64,000 nucleotides of DNA from Caldifermentibacillus hisashii (GCF_027568575.1 NZ_JANUVP010000001.1); one strand, 5' to 3'. Counted from the stretch's first letter, positions 26,840 to 35,998 are shown. Notes: generated by a model not told the origin, from the sequence alone. A program made the numbers and translations.

Positions 26840-26857
26840 TGTGACAAATACGTCACA
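26840..26857. promoter_or_regulatory. Inverted repeat upstream of resD (dyad 2)
   Basis: Perfect TGTGAC-N6-GTCACA dyad between the resC terminator and resC stop. The outer TGTGA/TCACA halves recall CRP/FNR/Rex-type sites, but the spacing between them is 8 rather than 6 nt, so the binding protein is undecided. Confidence 0.4.
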
Positions 26858-26936
26858 TTTCACTTATTTCATTCAAAAAACTTTTACATATAGAATCAAA
26901 ATTCACTGTTCTTATCAATAATTTTTAATAGGACGA

Positions 26937-28127
26937 TCACACATAGGCATGTAATCCGGCAATAATCAGGTTGACAAAAACAAGATTAAACATAATGATG
27001 CCAAATCCGATGACCGCAAGCCAGGCTGATTTTTCACCATGCCAACCTTTAGAAAGGCGTAAATGAAGAAAAGCAGCGTAGAAGAGCCAAGTGATCAATG
27101 CCCATACTTCTTTTGGATCCCATGCCCAAAACCTGGTCCACGCAATTTGGGCCCAAATCATCGCAAAAACGAGTCCGCCGAGTGTAAATACAGGAAATCC
27201 GATCAATACTGATCGATAGCTGATTTCATCGAGAAAATCGGCATTAATTTTTTTCACAAACGGATGAAATAGCCGGGCTGCCTTTTTCCTTGTTATTAAG
27301 CGAATCAATATATAAAGAACCGTGCCTGCAATAAAGGACCAAATAACTGTATTAAATTTTTGTGCTTCAAGGATTGCAGGCATTTCCAAGATTGGTTCCA
27401 TTCTTCCTGCTGTTAACAAGTTCCATTCATTGGGTCCCAAAATTGCAGGTAAAGTATATTTTAATGTGGAGGTATTTCCTTCTTTATCCACCCATTCAAA
27501 AACAGCTTGATAGTTCATTATTGAAAAAACCAATTTAATCATGATAAATCCAATAACGGCATTGATACAGTATAAGATCATTTCCAAAAAAAATTGTTTC
27601 TTTGGAGGTGCTGATGCGTCAATCGTTTTGATTAAATAAATTAATCCGGCAATAAAACTAATCGACAAAATTGCTTGTCCGGCTGCGGTTGTCATCACAT
27701 GAATGGGCAGCCAATAACTTTGTAATGCCGGGATAAGCGGTGTTACATCTTTCGTAAACATGCTGCCATAAGCGATGATGATTAAAACAATCGGCAGGGT
27801 AAACAAACCGAGAACGGTGGATCGATAAATTGAATAAATGATAATAAAGGCTCCCACCATCATAATGCTAAAAAACGTAATAAATTCAAACATATTGCTA
27901 ACAGGTGCATGTCCTGCCGCAATCCACCTTGTAATAAAATAACCGAGTTGAGAAATAAATCCCAAAATCGTGAGCGTCATAGCGATTTTTCCGCTTCGAA
28001 CCGGTTTATTCTGATAAGGACTGCCTTCTAACCCTTTTTTCTGTCTAATCGCTCCCCCAAAAAATAAAATTGCTACCAAATAGAAAACAAAAGCTGCAAA
28101 TAATAAATTGCCGCTCAGTTCAACCAA
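26937..28127 (-). CDS. resC: Cytochrome c biogenesis protein ResC (CcsA/CcsB-type)
   Basis: Polytopic membrane protein of 396 aa that, with ResB, forms the system II cytochrome c synthase carrying heme across the membrane. About eight helices are visible; the heme-handling tryptophan-rich segment is WAWDPKEVWALITW (near residue 340), and histidines flank it (LPIHVMTT near 150, FLHLRLSKGWHGE). It starts with TTG at 28127 (MVELSGNLLFAAF), preceded by GGGGGGAAG, and overlaps the resB 3' end by 8 nt. Confidence 0.94.
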   Translation of the reverse strand: MVELSGNLLFAAFVFYLVAILFFGGAIRQKKGLEGSPYQNKPVRSGKIAMTLTILGFISQLGYFITRWIAAGHAPVSNMFEFITFFSIMMVGAFIIIYSIYRSTVLGLFTLPIVLIIIAYGSMFTKDVTPLIPALQSYWLPIHVMTTAAGQAILSISFIAGLIYLIKTIDASAPPKKQFFLEMILYCINAVIGFIMIKLVFSIMNYQAVFEWVDKEGNTSTLKYTLPAILGPNEWNLLTAGRMEPILEMPAILEAQKFNTVIWSFIAGTVLYILIRLITRKKAARLFHPFVKKINADFLDEISYRSVLIGFPVFTLGGLVFAMIWAQIAWTRFWAWDPKEVWALITWLFYAAFLHLRLSKGWHGEKSAWLAVIGFGIIMFNLVFVNLIIAGLHAYV

Positions 28128-29769
28128 CTGACTTCCCCCCTTGTCCTTCCATGGCTTTCTTTTCTTTTAACAAAGTTTGATCAACGGGAACTGGAATTTT
28201 TGTTCCGTGAACGATCGTTTCAATCTCCTTTGCAAAACCGTACCAATTTTTATTTGTATGACCGGCTAACAAAATGACTCCGTTTTCTTGTTTCAACCAG
28301 ATCCTGCGATGGTACCAGAACGAACCCTGCGCAACACCAATCAAAAATATTACGCCGCCCAACGCAATAATCGGCAAAGTTAAATCTTTTCTGACCGTCA
28401 ATCCACTATAATTCACAGTATCTACTGATTTGAAAGTCATTTTATATTTATTTTCACCCATCGGTTCGATCGTCTGTTGAATGGCAGCAAAACTAACTTC
28501 TCCTTGTGGTTTGTCCGGTGTAACCATTTTAAAAGCAAAAGCCGGATTTACCGGTTTACTCGATTTTGTTGAAGGTTCACCATCTACTATTTGAAAATCA
28601 GGAAAATAGCTCATTAACTCAACCTGATAACCGTTACCTAAATCATAGTTTTCCTCAGGATTTGTTAAATCAATCGTAATGTCCCCAAATGTTTGTCCGC
28701 TTTCTTTATCGGTTAATGAAAATGTCATTTTTGCAATTTCGTTCAAGCGATAACTTGATTGATAGATAGCATATTGATCAAATTTTAATGGTTTATTCAC
28801 TTGAATCTGGTAATCTTCCAATTTATGTAATTTCGGTTTCTCCCCGGGTAATGACGCTTCTGCTTTATACAACGTAATATTAGACTGGTAGTTTTTGACA
28901 ACCCCACCTTTTTGGTTAAGCGCTTCCTTATATACTTCACCATCGGATTCATCATATAGTTCCAAAATAAATTGGTGATTCGTAAGATAGTATTCTTTAT
29001 TTGTACCGGGGATTGCTAACGTATCGCCTTCTTTAATCCATAGCGCTTCATTCACATAAAATCCCGGTGCAAAACGAAGCATAGCTCCAATGAGAAAAAT
29101 AATTAATCCAATATGATTAATATAAGGACCCCATCTGGAAAACCTGCCCTTTTCCGCCAGCAAATTCCCGTTTTCTTCCATCACGTTATAACGTTTTTTC
29201 GTTAATCTTTCTTTTACGATCGTAATATCTCCACCGGTATTATCAATCTGTTTTTCACTATATAGTCGTTGCCGTTTTAAAAACCCGGAATTGCGAGTGA
29301 CTTTTTGATTTTTCAATGCTTTGTACAGAGGGATGACCCGGTCCAGACTACAAATGACTAACGAAACACCAATGGAAGCAATCAGTAATAAGTACCACCA
29401 AGATCCGTATAAATCATGGAAACCAAGCGTATAATAAATTTTCCCAAACCAGCCATATCTTTCCTCATAATATTGATTCACCGGTATTTGGATCGACAAA
29501 TTTCCTTCCTGCGGTAAAACGGTTCCGATAATTGAAGCAATTAGCGTAACGACGATTAAGGTTACTCCGACTTTCACTGATGAAAAAAAATTCCACACTT
29601 TATCAATAATCGTTTTGTTATACGTTTGGGATCTTCTTGCACTCCCTTCATATCTCATATCCAGCAAGTCATTTTGATTCACCTTTTCGTCTAATATTTT
29701 TCCGCATGCTTCACAAAGAATGGTTCCATGGGGGTTGATATGACCGCATTCACACTTTACTTTTTCCAT
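28120..29769 (-). CDS. resB: Cytochrome c biogenesis protein ResB
   Basis: Second subunit of the system II cytochrome c synthase. 549 aa: an N-terminal zinc-ribbon-like segment (CECGH ... CEAC, residues 5-22), four membrane helices (about 65-85, 120-140, 210-230 and one near 480), and a large extracytoplasmic domain between the last two. The ATG at 29769 follows GGGGGGGAAG. It is preceded by resA at 18 nt, and the whole block resA-resB-resC is one operon. Confidence 0.95.
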   Translation of the reverse strand: MEKVKCECGHINPHGTILCEACGKILDEKVNQNDLLDMRYEGSARRSQTYNKTIIDKVWNFFSSVKVGVTLIVVTLIASIIGTVLPQEGNLSIQIPVNQYYEERYGWFGKIYYTLGFHDLYGSWWYLLLIASIGVSLVICSLDRVIPLYKALKNQKVTRNSGFLKRQRLYSEKQIDNTGGDITIVKERLTKKRYNVMEENGNLLAEKGRFSRWGPYINHIGLIIFLIGAMLRFAPGFYVNEALWIKEGDTLAIPGTNKEYYLTNHQFILELYDESDGEVYKEALNQKGGVVKNYQSNITLYKAEASLPGEKPKLHKLEDYQIQVNKPLKFDQYAIYQSSYRLNEIAKMTFSLTDKESGQTFGDITIDLTNPEENYDLGNGYQVELMSYFPDFQIVDGEPSTKSSKPVNPAFAFKMVTPDKPQGEVSFAAIQQTIEPMGENKYKMTFKSVDTVNYSGLTVRKDLTLPIIALGGVIFLIGVAQGSFWYHRRIWLKQENGVILLAGHTNKNWYGFAKEIETIVHGTKIPVPVDQTLLKEKKAMEGQGGKSVG

Positions 29770-29787
29770 GAACTTCCCCCCCTCATT

Positions 29788-30315
29788 TTACGGTTTAATC
29801 CGCTCCATATAGTTTTTTATCATGTCTTCTGTTAAGGATTGTTCAATATAATCGACTATTTTACCATCAGGACTAATTAGAAAAGTCGCCGGTAAAGGAT
29901 AGATGCCGTATGCTTTTTGAACTTCACCCGTGTCATCAACGACAATTGGAAATGATAATTGATATTGTTTGGCAAATGTTTCAATCGCTAAATTCGTTTC
30001 TCCTGCATTAACAGCGATAATCTCTACCCCTTGGTTCTTATATTGCTGATATTGATTTTCCATGTAGGGCATTTCTGTTTTACACGGCTTACACCAAGTT
30101 CCCCAAAAATTTAAAAATACACCTTTGCCACGATAATCAGACAAACGATGTTCATTTCCCTCTAAATCTTTTAACACAAAATCCGGTGCCTCTTCTCCTA
30201 CAGCTGCAGTTTTTCGTGTATCTTTCGTTAAATTGGCATACAATGTATAAAAAATAGCTACCAATAGCACCGTTAGGATGATTGTTCTGAGAGCGAGTCT
30301 TCGCTTTTTTTTCAT
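29788..30315 (-). CDS. resA: Thiol-disulfide oxidoreductase ResA
   Basis: Membrane-anchored extracytoplasmic thioredoxin-like protein that reduces the cysteines of apocytochrome c so heme can be attached. 175 aa: N-terminal anchor (residues 8-27), thioredoxin fold with the active site WCKPC (near residue 74; Bacillus subtilis has CEPC) and the cis-proline region PLPATFLI (near 145). GGAGGGG precedes the ATG at 30315. A minus-strand TATAAT at 30341-30346 without a good -35 box fits an activator-dependent (ResD-type) promoter. Confidence 0.95.
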   Translation of the reverse strand: MKKKRRLALRTIILTVLLVAIFYTLYANLTKDTRKTAAVGEEAPDFVLKDLEGNEHRLSDYRGKGVFLNFWGTWCKPCKTEMPYMENQYQQYKNQGVEIIAVNAGETNLAIETFAKQYQLSFPIVVDDTGEVQKAYGIYPLPATFLISPDGKIVDYIEQSLTEDMIKNYMERIKP

Positions 30316-30528
30316 TTGAAACCCCTCCCATTTTTTGTATGATTATACCATTTTTGCAGAATAATATTATCCTATAAATATGAACTTTTTGTGACATGGC
30401 TAAAATAAATATTCAAAGACTATTCAACATTTCTGCCGTTTTTTACATTTTTTTGACAGGAAGACATCCTACAGGTTGGCTTCAACTTTCAGATGTCCCA
30501 ATTTCGCTGGAAAATGATTCCTTCATGA

Positions 30529-31260
30529 TTAAAAAGACGGTCCGCTTTTCGCTAAGGCAATTAATTGTTTTACTTCATGGGGCGTCAGCGGTCGATATTC
30601 GCCGGCTGTTAATCCGTGTAAAGTTAAAAAGGCGAAACTTTCCCGCTTTAACTTTAATACCGGATAGCCAATTTGCTCAAACATTCTTCTGACTTGGCGA
30701 TTTCTTCCTTCATGAATGGTGATTTCAATGATTGCACTGTTCTTTTTCCGATCCCCGGATAAAAATTTTACTTTTGCTGGACGAGTTAATCCATCTTCCA
30801 ACCGAACCCCTTTTTGCAGTTTTTTTAAATCTTCCCGGCTCGGTATGCCTTTTACTTTGGCAATATATGTTTTATCAATTTCGTATTTTGGATGTGTCAA
30901 AAGATTTGCAAACTCGCCATCATTGGTCAACAGTAATAAACCGGAAGTATCGTAATCAAGTCTGCCAACCGGATAAATTCGTTTATTTATCTCCGGAAAA
31001 AAATCGAGTACAGTTTTTCGGTTTTTATCGTCACTAACTGCCGAAATAACCCCTCTAGGTTTATAAAGTAAAAAGTAAACGGGTTCCTCTTGTTCAATTT
31101 TAATTCCATTTACTTCAATATAATCTTTTGAACTAACCTTTAAACCCAATTCCGTTACCACTTTCCCATTAACAGTTACTTTCCCTTGTTTTATGAGTTC
31201 TTCAGCTTTTCTTCTTGATGCAACACCTGCGTGGGCAATAACTTTTTGTAGTCTTTCCAA
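30529..31260 (-). CDS. rluB: 23S rRNA pseudouridine synthase RluB
   Basis: Makes pseudouridine in helix 89-93 region of 23S rRNA. 243 aa: S4 domain at the N-terminus (residues 2-50), catalytic motif GRLDYDTSGLLLLTNDG with the aspartate near residue 103, and the C-terminal GRNRQVRRMFEQIG segment. It uses a TTG start at 31260 with AAAGGAG about 10 nt upstream. Conserved order spmB-rluB-resA as in Bacillus subtilis. The 213 nt between this gene and resA hold no recognisable gene. Confidence 0.94.
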   Translation of the reverse strand: MERLQKVIAHAGVASRRKAEELIKQGKVTVNGKVVTELGLKVSSKDYIEVNGIKIEQEEPVYFLLYKPRGVISAVSDDKNRKTVLDFFPEINKRIYPVGRLDYDTSGLLLLTNDGEFANLLTHPKYEIDKTYIAKVKGIPSREDLKKLQKGVRLEDGLTRPAKVKFLSGDRKKNSAIIEITIHEGRNRQVRRMFEQIGYPVLKLKRESFAFLTLHGLTAGEYRPLTPHEVKQLIALAKSGPSF

Positions 31261-31432
31261 ATAGTGGACACTCCTTTAATTTATTGTAAACATTTTGGTT
31301 TATATGGTAAAAGATAATGCATATCCATTATACCTATATATGTACAAATACGATAATATTATCCTGCCAGAATTATGCCATAAATATAATTGAAAAACAA
31401 AGAAAATACATATGTGGCCAAAAATAGAAATA

Positions 31433-31457
31433 AGACCGGATAATCATGATCCGGTCT
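31433..31457 (-). terminator. Terminator of the dacB-spmA-spmB operon
   Basis: Nine-base-pair stem AGACCGGAT / ATCCGGTCT, then TTATTTC on the minus strand, 13 nt after the spmB stop. Confidence 0.75.
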
Positions 31458-31470
31458 CGTTCGCATCTTT

Positions 31471-32007
31471 TTATTGCATTCCGAAAAAAATAGTAACGAC
31501 AATTATGCTGGCAATATATCCGATTAAATCTGCCATCAGCCCGATTTTTAAAGCATCGCCCATTTTCTTGATTCCCACGGCACCGAAATAAACGGTTAAA
31601 ATATAAATAGTCGTATCTGTACTGCCTTGCATAACTGATGCAAGTCTGCCAATAAAAGAGTCCGGCCCATAGGTAGCAATTAAGTCACTCGTTACACCGA
31701 GAGCAGCATTTCCGGAGATCGGACGCAAAATAGCCAGCGGGATGATTTCCGGCGGGACTCCGATTCGCTCGAGAACCGGACGGAGAAGCCCGACAAAAAA
31801 TTCCAATGCACCGGAGGCACGAAAAATGGAAATAGCGACCAACATGCCGACTAAAAAAGGAATGATGGAAATTGCTATTTTAATCCCTTCTTTGCCGCCT
31901 TCAACAAATGTTTCATATGTTGGCACTTTTTTCCATGTGCCGTGTATTAAAATAAAGCCAATCAAGATTGGTATCATCCATAATGAGATCGTGGAAATGA
32001 TTGCCAT
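31471..32007 (-). CDS. spmB: Spore maturation protein B
   Basis: Membrane protein of 178 aa of the nucleoside recognition (GATE-like) family; with SpmA it is needed for proper spore core dehydration and heat resistance. Four to five hydrophobic segments and the conserved LRPISGNAALG (near residue 93) and MQGSTDTTIYI motifs. Its start overlaps the spmA stop by one nt (TAATG), so translation is coupled. Confidence 0.95.
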   Translation of the reverse strand: MAIISTISLWMIPILIGFILIHGTWKKVPTYETFVEGGKEGIKIAISIIPFLVGMLVAISIFRASGALEFFVGLLRPVLERIGVPPEIIPLAILRPISGNAALGVTSDLIATYGPDSFIGRLASVMQGSTDTTIYILTVYFGAVGIKKMGDALKIGLMADLIGYIASIIVVTIFFGMQ

Positions 32008-32600
32008 TATTTCACCCGATTTCTCTTTTTTCGATTATACATAAACCGGTCAATAAAAATTGCACAAACTGTTGCGAAAACAGATGCAATAATAGTGGGA
32101 AGAACAATTTCTGCCGGTGATGCGGAGTCATAATTCATTCGAATCGATAATACGGTTGTCGGAATAATTGTAATACTTGCCGTATTAATGACTAAAAAAG
32201 TAATCATGGAACGGGATGCCTCGCTTTTCCCGCCATTCAATTCTTTTAGCTCCTCCATTGCTTTAATTCCCAGTGGAGTTGCGGCATTCCCCAGTCCGAA
32301 CATATTCGCTATCATATTTGATAAAATATAGCCCATGACCGGGTGATCATCCGGTATATCAGGAAAAATTTTTTTAATGATTGGGCGAAAAACATTAGCA
32401 AGCTTGTCTAGTAATCCGGACGCTTGGGCAATGCGCATCAAACCGAGCCAAAATACAAGAATACTAATAAAACCAATACATAATGTTACTGCCTCCCCGG
32501 CCCCTTGAAAAATCGCTTTATTCACCTCATCCATAGTCCCGTTAAACATGGCAAAAACAATGCCAATGACAATCATCAACACCCAAATTAAGTTAATCAT
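32007..32600 (-). CDS. spmA: Spore maturation protein A
   Basis: Membrane partner of SpmB, 197 aa, same fold family; LGNAATPLGIKAM (near residue 100) and NTASITIIPTT are conserved. Its ATG overlaps the dacB stop as ATGA. With dacB it forms the mother-cell operon that shapes cortex structure and spore water content. Confidence 0.95.
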   Translation of the reverse strand: MINLIWVLMIVIGIVFAMFNGTMDEVNKAIFQGAGEAVTLCIGFISILVFWLGLMRIAQASGLLDKLANVFRPIIKKIFPDIPDDHPVMGYILSNMIANMFGLGNAATPLGIKAMEELKELNGGKSEASRSMITFLVINTASITIIPTTVLSIRMNYDSASPAEIVLPTIIASVFATVCAIFIDRFMYNRKKRNRVK

Positions 32601-33754
32601 AATTTTACTCCTACCACAGAACTGAATAATTGTTTAAAAGAGTCAAAGAAAGACGGCTCTTGTTTGTTTTCATGTTCATAATAAATTGGCATTGTATGAA
32701 TGAGTTCATCATGGAAATAAATTTCGGTTTTCCCAATAACTTCCGGAATTTTATCTGTATTCTTTTTCCATTCTTTTTTCGGTTTTATAAGACGGTAATG
32801 AACGTGAAACGACTCCTTTTCGTCCTCGTTAATCGGATAAACATATTCATGTGCGATATATGCATGTTTTTTATAGATTTTTTTTGTTATCTTATCAATC
32901 GTTCCATCCGGTACAATGACTTGATAATCATAATGATCAAATACATATTCAAACATTTGAATATGCTCGGTCCAATCCGTTTGTGATGGAGTATTTAATG
33001 TGACAGCAATCAGATCCATTCCATTTTTTGAAGCAGTGGATACTAGTGTTCTATGTGCTTTTTTTGTATACCCGGTTTTCCCGCCTGTCGAATATTTGTA
33101 CAATTCAGTTAATAATCGATTTTTATTTGTCCATTTTCGCTTCCATTCACTATCCGGGTTCGGTGCGTAGTGGACTTTTGTACCGGATATTTTCCGGAAT
33201 TCTTCATTTTCCATGGCATATTTTGTTAAAATAGCCATATCATAGGCACTTGAATAATGGTCTTGATCTTCTAGACCATGAGGATTGGCAAAATGCGTGT
33301 TCTCCATTCCGATTTGGGCCGCTTTTTCATTCATCATAAAAACAAATCCGTCCACACTTCCCCCCACATGTTCAGCAATTGCAACTGCAGCATCATTCCC
33401 GGAACGCAACATTAAGCCATAAACGAGGTCTCTTAATTTGATTTTTTCACCCGGTTTTAAGTAGACGGAGGATCCTTCCGCTCTTGTCGCTTTTTTACTG
33501 ACAGTTACTGTTTCTCCCATTTTATTAGATTCAATTGCCAGAATAGCCGTCATGATTTTTGTAATACTGGCGATTCTCCTTTTTTCATGCGCATTCTTTT
33601 CAAAAAAGACGCGACCTGTTTTCTGGTCCATCACAATCGCACTATATGAACTGACATTTATTTCATTCGCATACGTATGTATAGGAGGAGTTACATTTAC
33701 GATCATCGTGATGAAAATTACCAAAATTAGGAACCGTCTGCAGCGTACCCACAT
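32597..33754 (-). CDS. dacB: Sporulation D-alanyl-D-alanine carboxypeptidase (PBP5*)
   Basis: Mother-cell penicillin-binding protein that trims peptide side chains in the spore cortex and so controls cross-linking. 385 aa: signal peptide (about 1-29), S11 peptidase domain with the active-site SITK (near residue 63), SGN (near 117) and KTG (near 222), and a C-terminal domain with a membrane-binding helix. The ATG at 33754 has GGAG 13 nt upstream. A sigma-E promoter precedes it. Confidence 0.95.
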   Translation of the reverse strand: MWVRCRRFLILVIFITMIVNVTPPIHTYANEINVSSYSAIVMDQKTGRVFFEKNAHEKRRIASITKIMTAILAIESNKMGETVTVSKKATRAEGSSVYLKPGEKIKLRDLVYGLMLRSGNDAAVAIAEHVGGSVDGFVFMMNEKAAQIGMENTHFANPHGLEDQDHYSSAYDMAILTKYAMENEEFRKISGTKVHYAPNPDSEWKRKWTNKNRLLTELYKYSTGGKTGYTKKAHRTLVSTASKNGMDLIAVTLNTPSQTDWTEHIQMFEYVFDHYDYQVIVPDGTIDKITKKIYKKHAYIAHEYVYPINEDEKESFHVHYRLIKPKKEWKKNTDKIPEVIGKTEIYFHDELIHTMPIYYEHENKQEPSFFDSFKQLFSSVVGVKL

Positions 33755-33787
33755 ACTTGTCCATCGACTCCTTTTACGTTTTGTACA

Positions 33788-33816
33788 AGTTTATGGCCGA
33801 ATGGTACAAGTTATGA
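33788..33816 (-). promoter_or_regulatory. Sigma-E promoter of dacB
   Basis: Minus-strand TCATAAC and CATAAACT separated by 14 nt, 34 nt before the dacB start. It agrees with mother-cell sigma-E control known for dacB in Bacillus subtilis. Confidence 0.6.
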
Positions 33817-33857
33817 TAAAAAGTTAAAAAATGGACAAATGCTACTTTTTCTTTAAA

Positions 33858-33895
33858 ATATAAAAGGCCGGAGCTCTTTATGCGTTCGTCCGGCC
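33858..33895 (-). terminator. Terminator of the scpAB operon
   Basis: GGCCGG / CCGGCC stem with an 18-nt loop followed by TTTTATATTTT on the minus strand, just past the scpB stop. Confidence 0.75.
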
Positions 33896-33906
33896 ATTTA
33901 CTGTTT

Positions 33907-34488
33907 TTAATCTTTACTCAATTTTTCAAAAAACAAATCCGCTTCCTCCTGTGTTATATCGTTTTCTTCCGTCTCAGGGAGCGGTGGAAGTTCCTTCAAG
34001 TCTTTTAAACCGAAATAATCTAAAAACTCCTTTGTCGTTCCATAGAGAATGGCTCTGCCTGTTCCTTCCGCACGTCCCACTTCTTGAATCAACCCTTTTG
34101 CCACTAATGTTTGAATAGGCCTTTCTGTTTTTACACCACGAATTTCCTCGATTTCTGCACGGGTAATCGGCTGTTTATAGGCGATAATTGTTAACGTCTC
34201 CAGTGCCGCTTGGGATAAGGTGGAAGCGTTTGGAACTTCCACTAATCGCTTTAAGTAAATGGCATATTCCTTCTTAGTTGCCAATTGATATGTACCGGCA
34301 ATTTGGATAAGTGATATCCCACGATTTTCATTATGATCATAATCATTTTTTAATAACCGGATCATCTCTTCAACTTCAAATTCCGGAAGTTCCATTACTT
34401 TGGCAATTTGTTTCAAAGTTAATCCTTCGTCACCTGCTGCAAACAATAGACTTTCCAAGATTCCAAGCCAATTTTCACTGCTCAACAT
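33907..34488 (-). CDS. scpB: Segregation and condensation protein B
   Basis: Winged-helix kite subunit that binds ScpA in the SMC condensin complex. 193 aa with the conserved YKQPITRAEIEEIRGVK (near residue 95) and GRAEGTGRAILYGTT. Start choice: the ATG at 34488 (MLSSENWLGILES) has GAAGG 5 nt upstream and matches the homologue's N-terminus; an ATG at 34503 overlapping the scpA stop as ATGA is also possible and would add five residues. Confidence 0.94.
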   Translation of the reverse strand: MLSSENWLGILESLLFAAGDEGLTLKQIAKVMELPEFEVEEMIRLLKNDYDHNENRGISLIQIAGTYQLATKKEYAIYLKRLVEVPNASTLSQAALETLTIIAYKQPITRAEIEEIRGVKTERPIQTLVAKGLIQEVGRAEGTGRAILYGTTKEFLDYFGLKDLKELPPLPETEENDITQEEADLFFEKLSKD

Positions 34489-34499
34489 CGTCACCTTCT

Positions 34500-35255
34500 T
34501 CATACATTGCCTTTTGTAGTCAACCAAATATCGGCAAAATTATCGCGCTGCTCGATTAAAATCTGATTCCGTTTCATCAATTCGAGAATGGCCAAAAAGG
34601 TTGTCACAATATAATTTTTATCCGGGTAAGGAAACAGGTCATTAAAATTTACCCAACTAACTGAGTGCTCTAACACCTGGTAAACTTCTTCCATTCGTTT
34701 CTCAATGGAGATCTCTTCACGAGTAATTTTGGTGTGGAGCGGTTTCTGCAATCTTCTTCTGCGCATTAATTTATGGAAGGCACCCAACATATCATAGACA
34801 GTCACCGCTTTTTCGCCAGCGGTAACCGGAATCCCGGAAGAATACTCCGAGAGATCACTGGGCGGTTTCGTATAAATTAACAATCGGTCTGCCTCTTTTT
34901 CTTTTAATTTAGCCGAGGCCTCTTTATATTTTCGATATTCAATAAGTCTTAAAACCAGTTCATCCCTTGGGTCCTCACCAAAACCTTCTTCATATGGCAT
35001 GTCTTCATCGATGGAGTCATTATATTTTGGCAGTAACATCTGACTTTTTATCGCCAATAATGTAGCCGCCATGACCAAGTACTCACTGGCAACATCGAGT
35101 TCCAATTCCTGCATGGTATGAATATATAACAAATATTGTTCAGTGATTTCCTGCATCGGGATATCATATATATCGACTTCCATCGTTTTGATTAAATGCA
35201 AAAGCAGGTCGAGAGGGCCCTCAAATACAGCCGTTTTAAAATTCATCAACATCAT
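34500..35255 (-). CDS. scpA: Segregation and condensation protein A
   Basis: Kleisin that closes the SMC ring. 251 aa; N-terminal FEGPLDLLLHLIK and EITEQYLLYIHTM bind the SMC neck, the acidic middle and the C-terminal helical region (PLHTKI ... ILIEQRD) bind the SMC head. The frame opens at 35330, inside an inverted-repeat element; the ATG at 35255 with GGGG at 7 nt gives the family N-terminus. Confidence 0.94.
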   Translation of the reverse strand: MMLMNFKTAVFEGPLDLLLHLIKTMEVDIYDIPMQEITEQYLLYIHTMQELELDVASEYLVMAATLLAIKSQMLLPKYNDSIDEDMPYEEGFGEDPRDELVLRLIEYRKYKEASAKLKEKEADRLLIYTKPPSDLSEYSSGIPVTAGEKAVTVYDMLGAFHKLMRRRRLQKPLHTKITREEISIEKRMEEVYQVLEHSVSWVNFNDLFPYPDKNYIVTTFLAILELMKRNQILIEQRDNFADIWLTTKGNV

Positions 35256-35300
35256 CGTATTACCCCAATAGTTTTTTTTCAATTTTATTGGCAACATAAA

Positions 35301-35379
35301 AGGGCTGTCCAAAAACCTGTGAGAATTCATGTCACTATCACCATTTGTGAGTTGGGACAGTTATTGGTTGGACAGCCCT
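35301..35379. repeat. 79-nt element with 12-bp terminal inverted repeats (MITE-like)
   Basis: AGGGCTGTCCAA at 35301-35312 and its exact reverse complement at 35368-35379 bound a 55-nt interior that itself contains ACAGTTATT and TGTGAG-type sub-repeats. Placed between ribT and scpA, nine nt after the ribT stop, it may act as the ribT terminator (the minus strand ends CCCTTTTATG), but the large loop and flush ends look more like a miniature transposable element. Only one copy is visible here. Confidence 0.6.
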
Positions 35380-35387
35380 AAATACTA

Positions 35388-35735
35388 TTATTGATCACAA
35401 TGTTCAAAAAAGCCGGCCAATTCTTCGTTAGGGACGATTTCCTTATCCGGAAACATGTCTTTTAAGGCCTTAACCATCCCCTTGCCAATTCCTTGACCAC
35501 GATGGGAAGGATTAACGGAGAGATGTTGTACTTCCATAATCTGATTTTCTCTCTCTAAAACTCCAATAATGGCAACAAAGTCATCATCTAACTTCCATAG
35601 AAATAAATGCCATTTGTCATTTGTTTCATACTCTTTAATGGTTTGTTGTAATTTCTTCAAATCTTTTTCCGTGGGCATAAATGATAATAAGCCCATTGCA
35701 ATTTTTTCAAATGCTTTTTTATATCGAATTAACAT
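35388..35735 (-). CDS. ribT: GNAT acetyltransferase-like protein RibT
   Basis: 115-aa protein very close to Bacillus subtilis RibT (124 aa), starting MLIRYKKAFEKIAMGLLSFM; the acetyl-CoA-binding motif RGQGIG is near residue 79. The substrate is unknown. In Bacillus subtilis ribT is the last gene of the riboflavin operon; here no riboflavin biosynthesis gene is next to it and it stands alone behind lysA, while scpA follows as usual. The ATG at 35735 is preceded by GAGGGAT. Confidence 0.92.
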   Translation of the reverse strand: MLIRYKKAFEKIAMGLLSFMPTEKDLKKLQQTIKEYETNDKWHLFLWKLDDDFVAIIGVLERENQIMEVQHLSVNPSHRGQGIGKGMVKALKDMFPDKEIVPNEELAGFFEHCDQ

Positions 35736-35867
35736 TTTGATCCCTCATTATATTAAACTATTCCATTGTTATTTTTTCCATAATGAGATTAAGTTATACA
35801 GCGACAATAAAATTGCAATTGCAGATACAGTCGGTTCAGGCAGTTTGAATATAAACGATTGATTTAG

Positions 35868-35998
35868 TAAAACTTTCGTCAGTAGGGGTTTTCCCCTGCT
35901 AATGGTAGTTGAACCAATCAGGCGCACTTGCGGTCACTGAGCTTCCACCTTTAGGAGGAGCCTTAGGGCCGGTTAATTCCGGAAAAACTCATCAATCC
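35868..35998 (+). repeat. Structured intergenic repeat, copy 1
   Basis: In the 405-nt gap between ribT and lysA. It contains a hairpin AGGGGTTTTCCCCT, then GTAGTTGAACCAATC, a GGCGCACTTGCGG segment, and TCCACCTTTAGGAGGA, which can fold. The hairpin plus TAGTTGAACCAATC block recurs at 51290-51415 and part of it near 23984-24028. No open frame of note. The rest of the gap (36000-36140) shows nothing. Confidence 0.55.
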
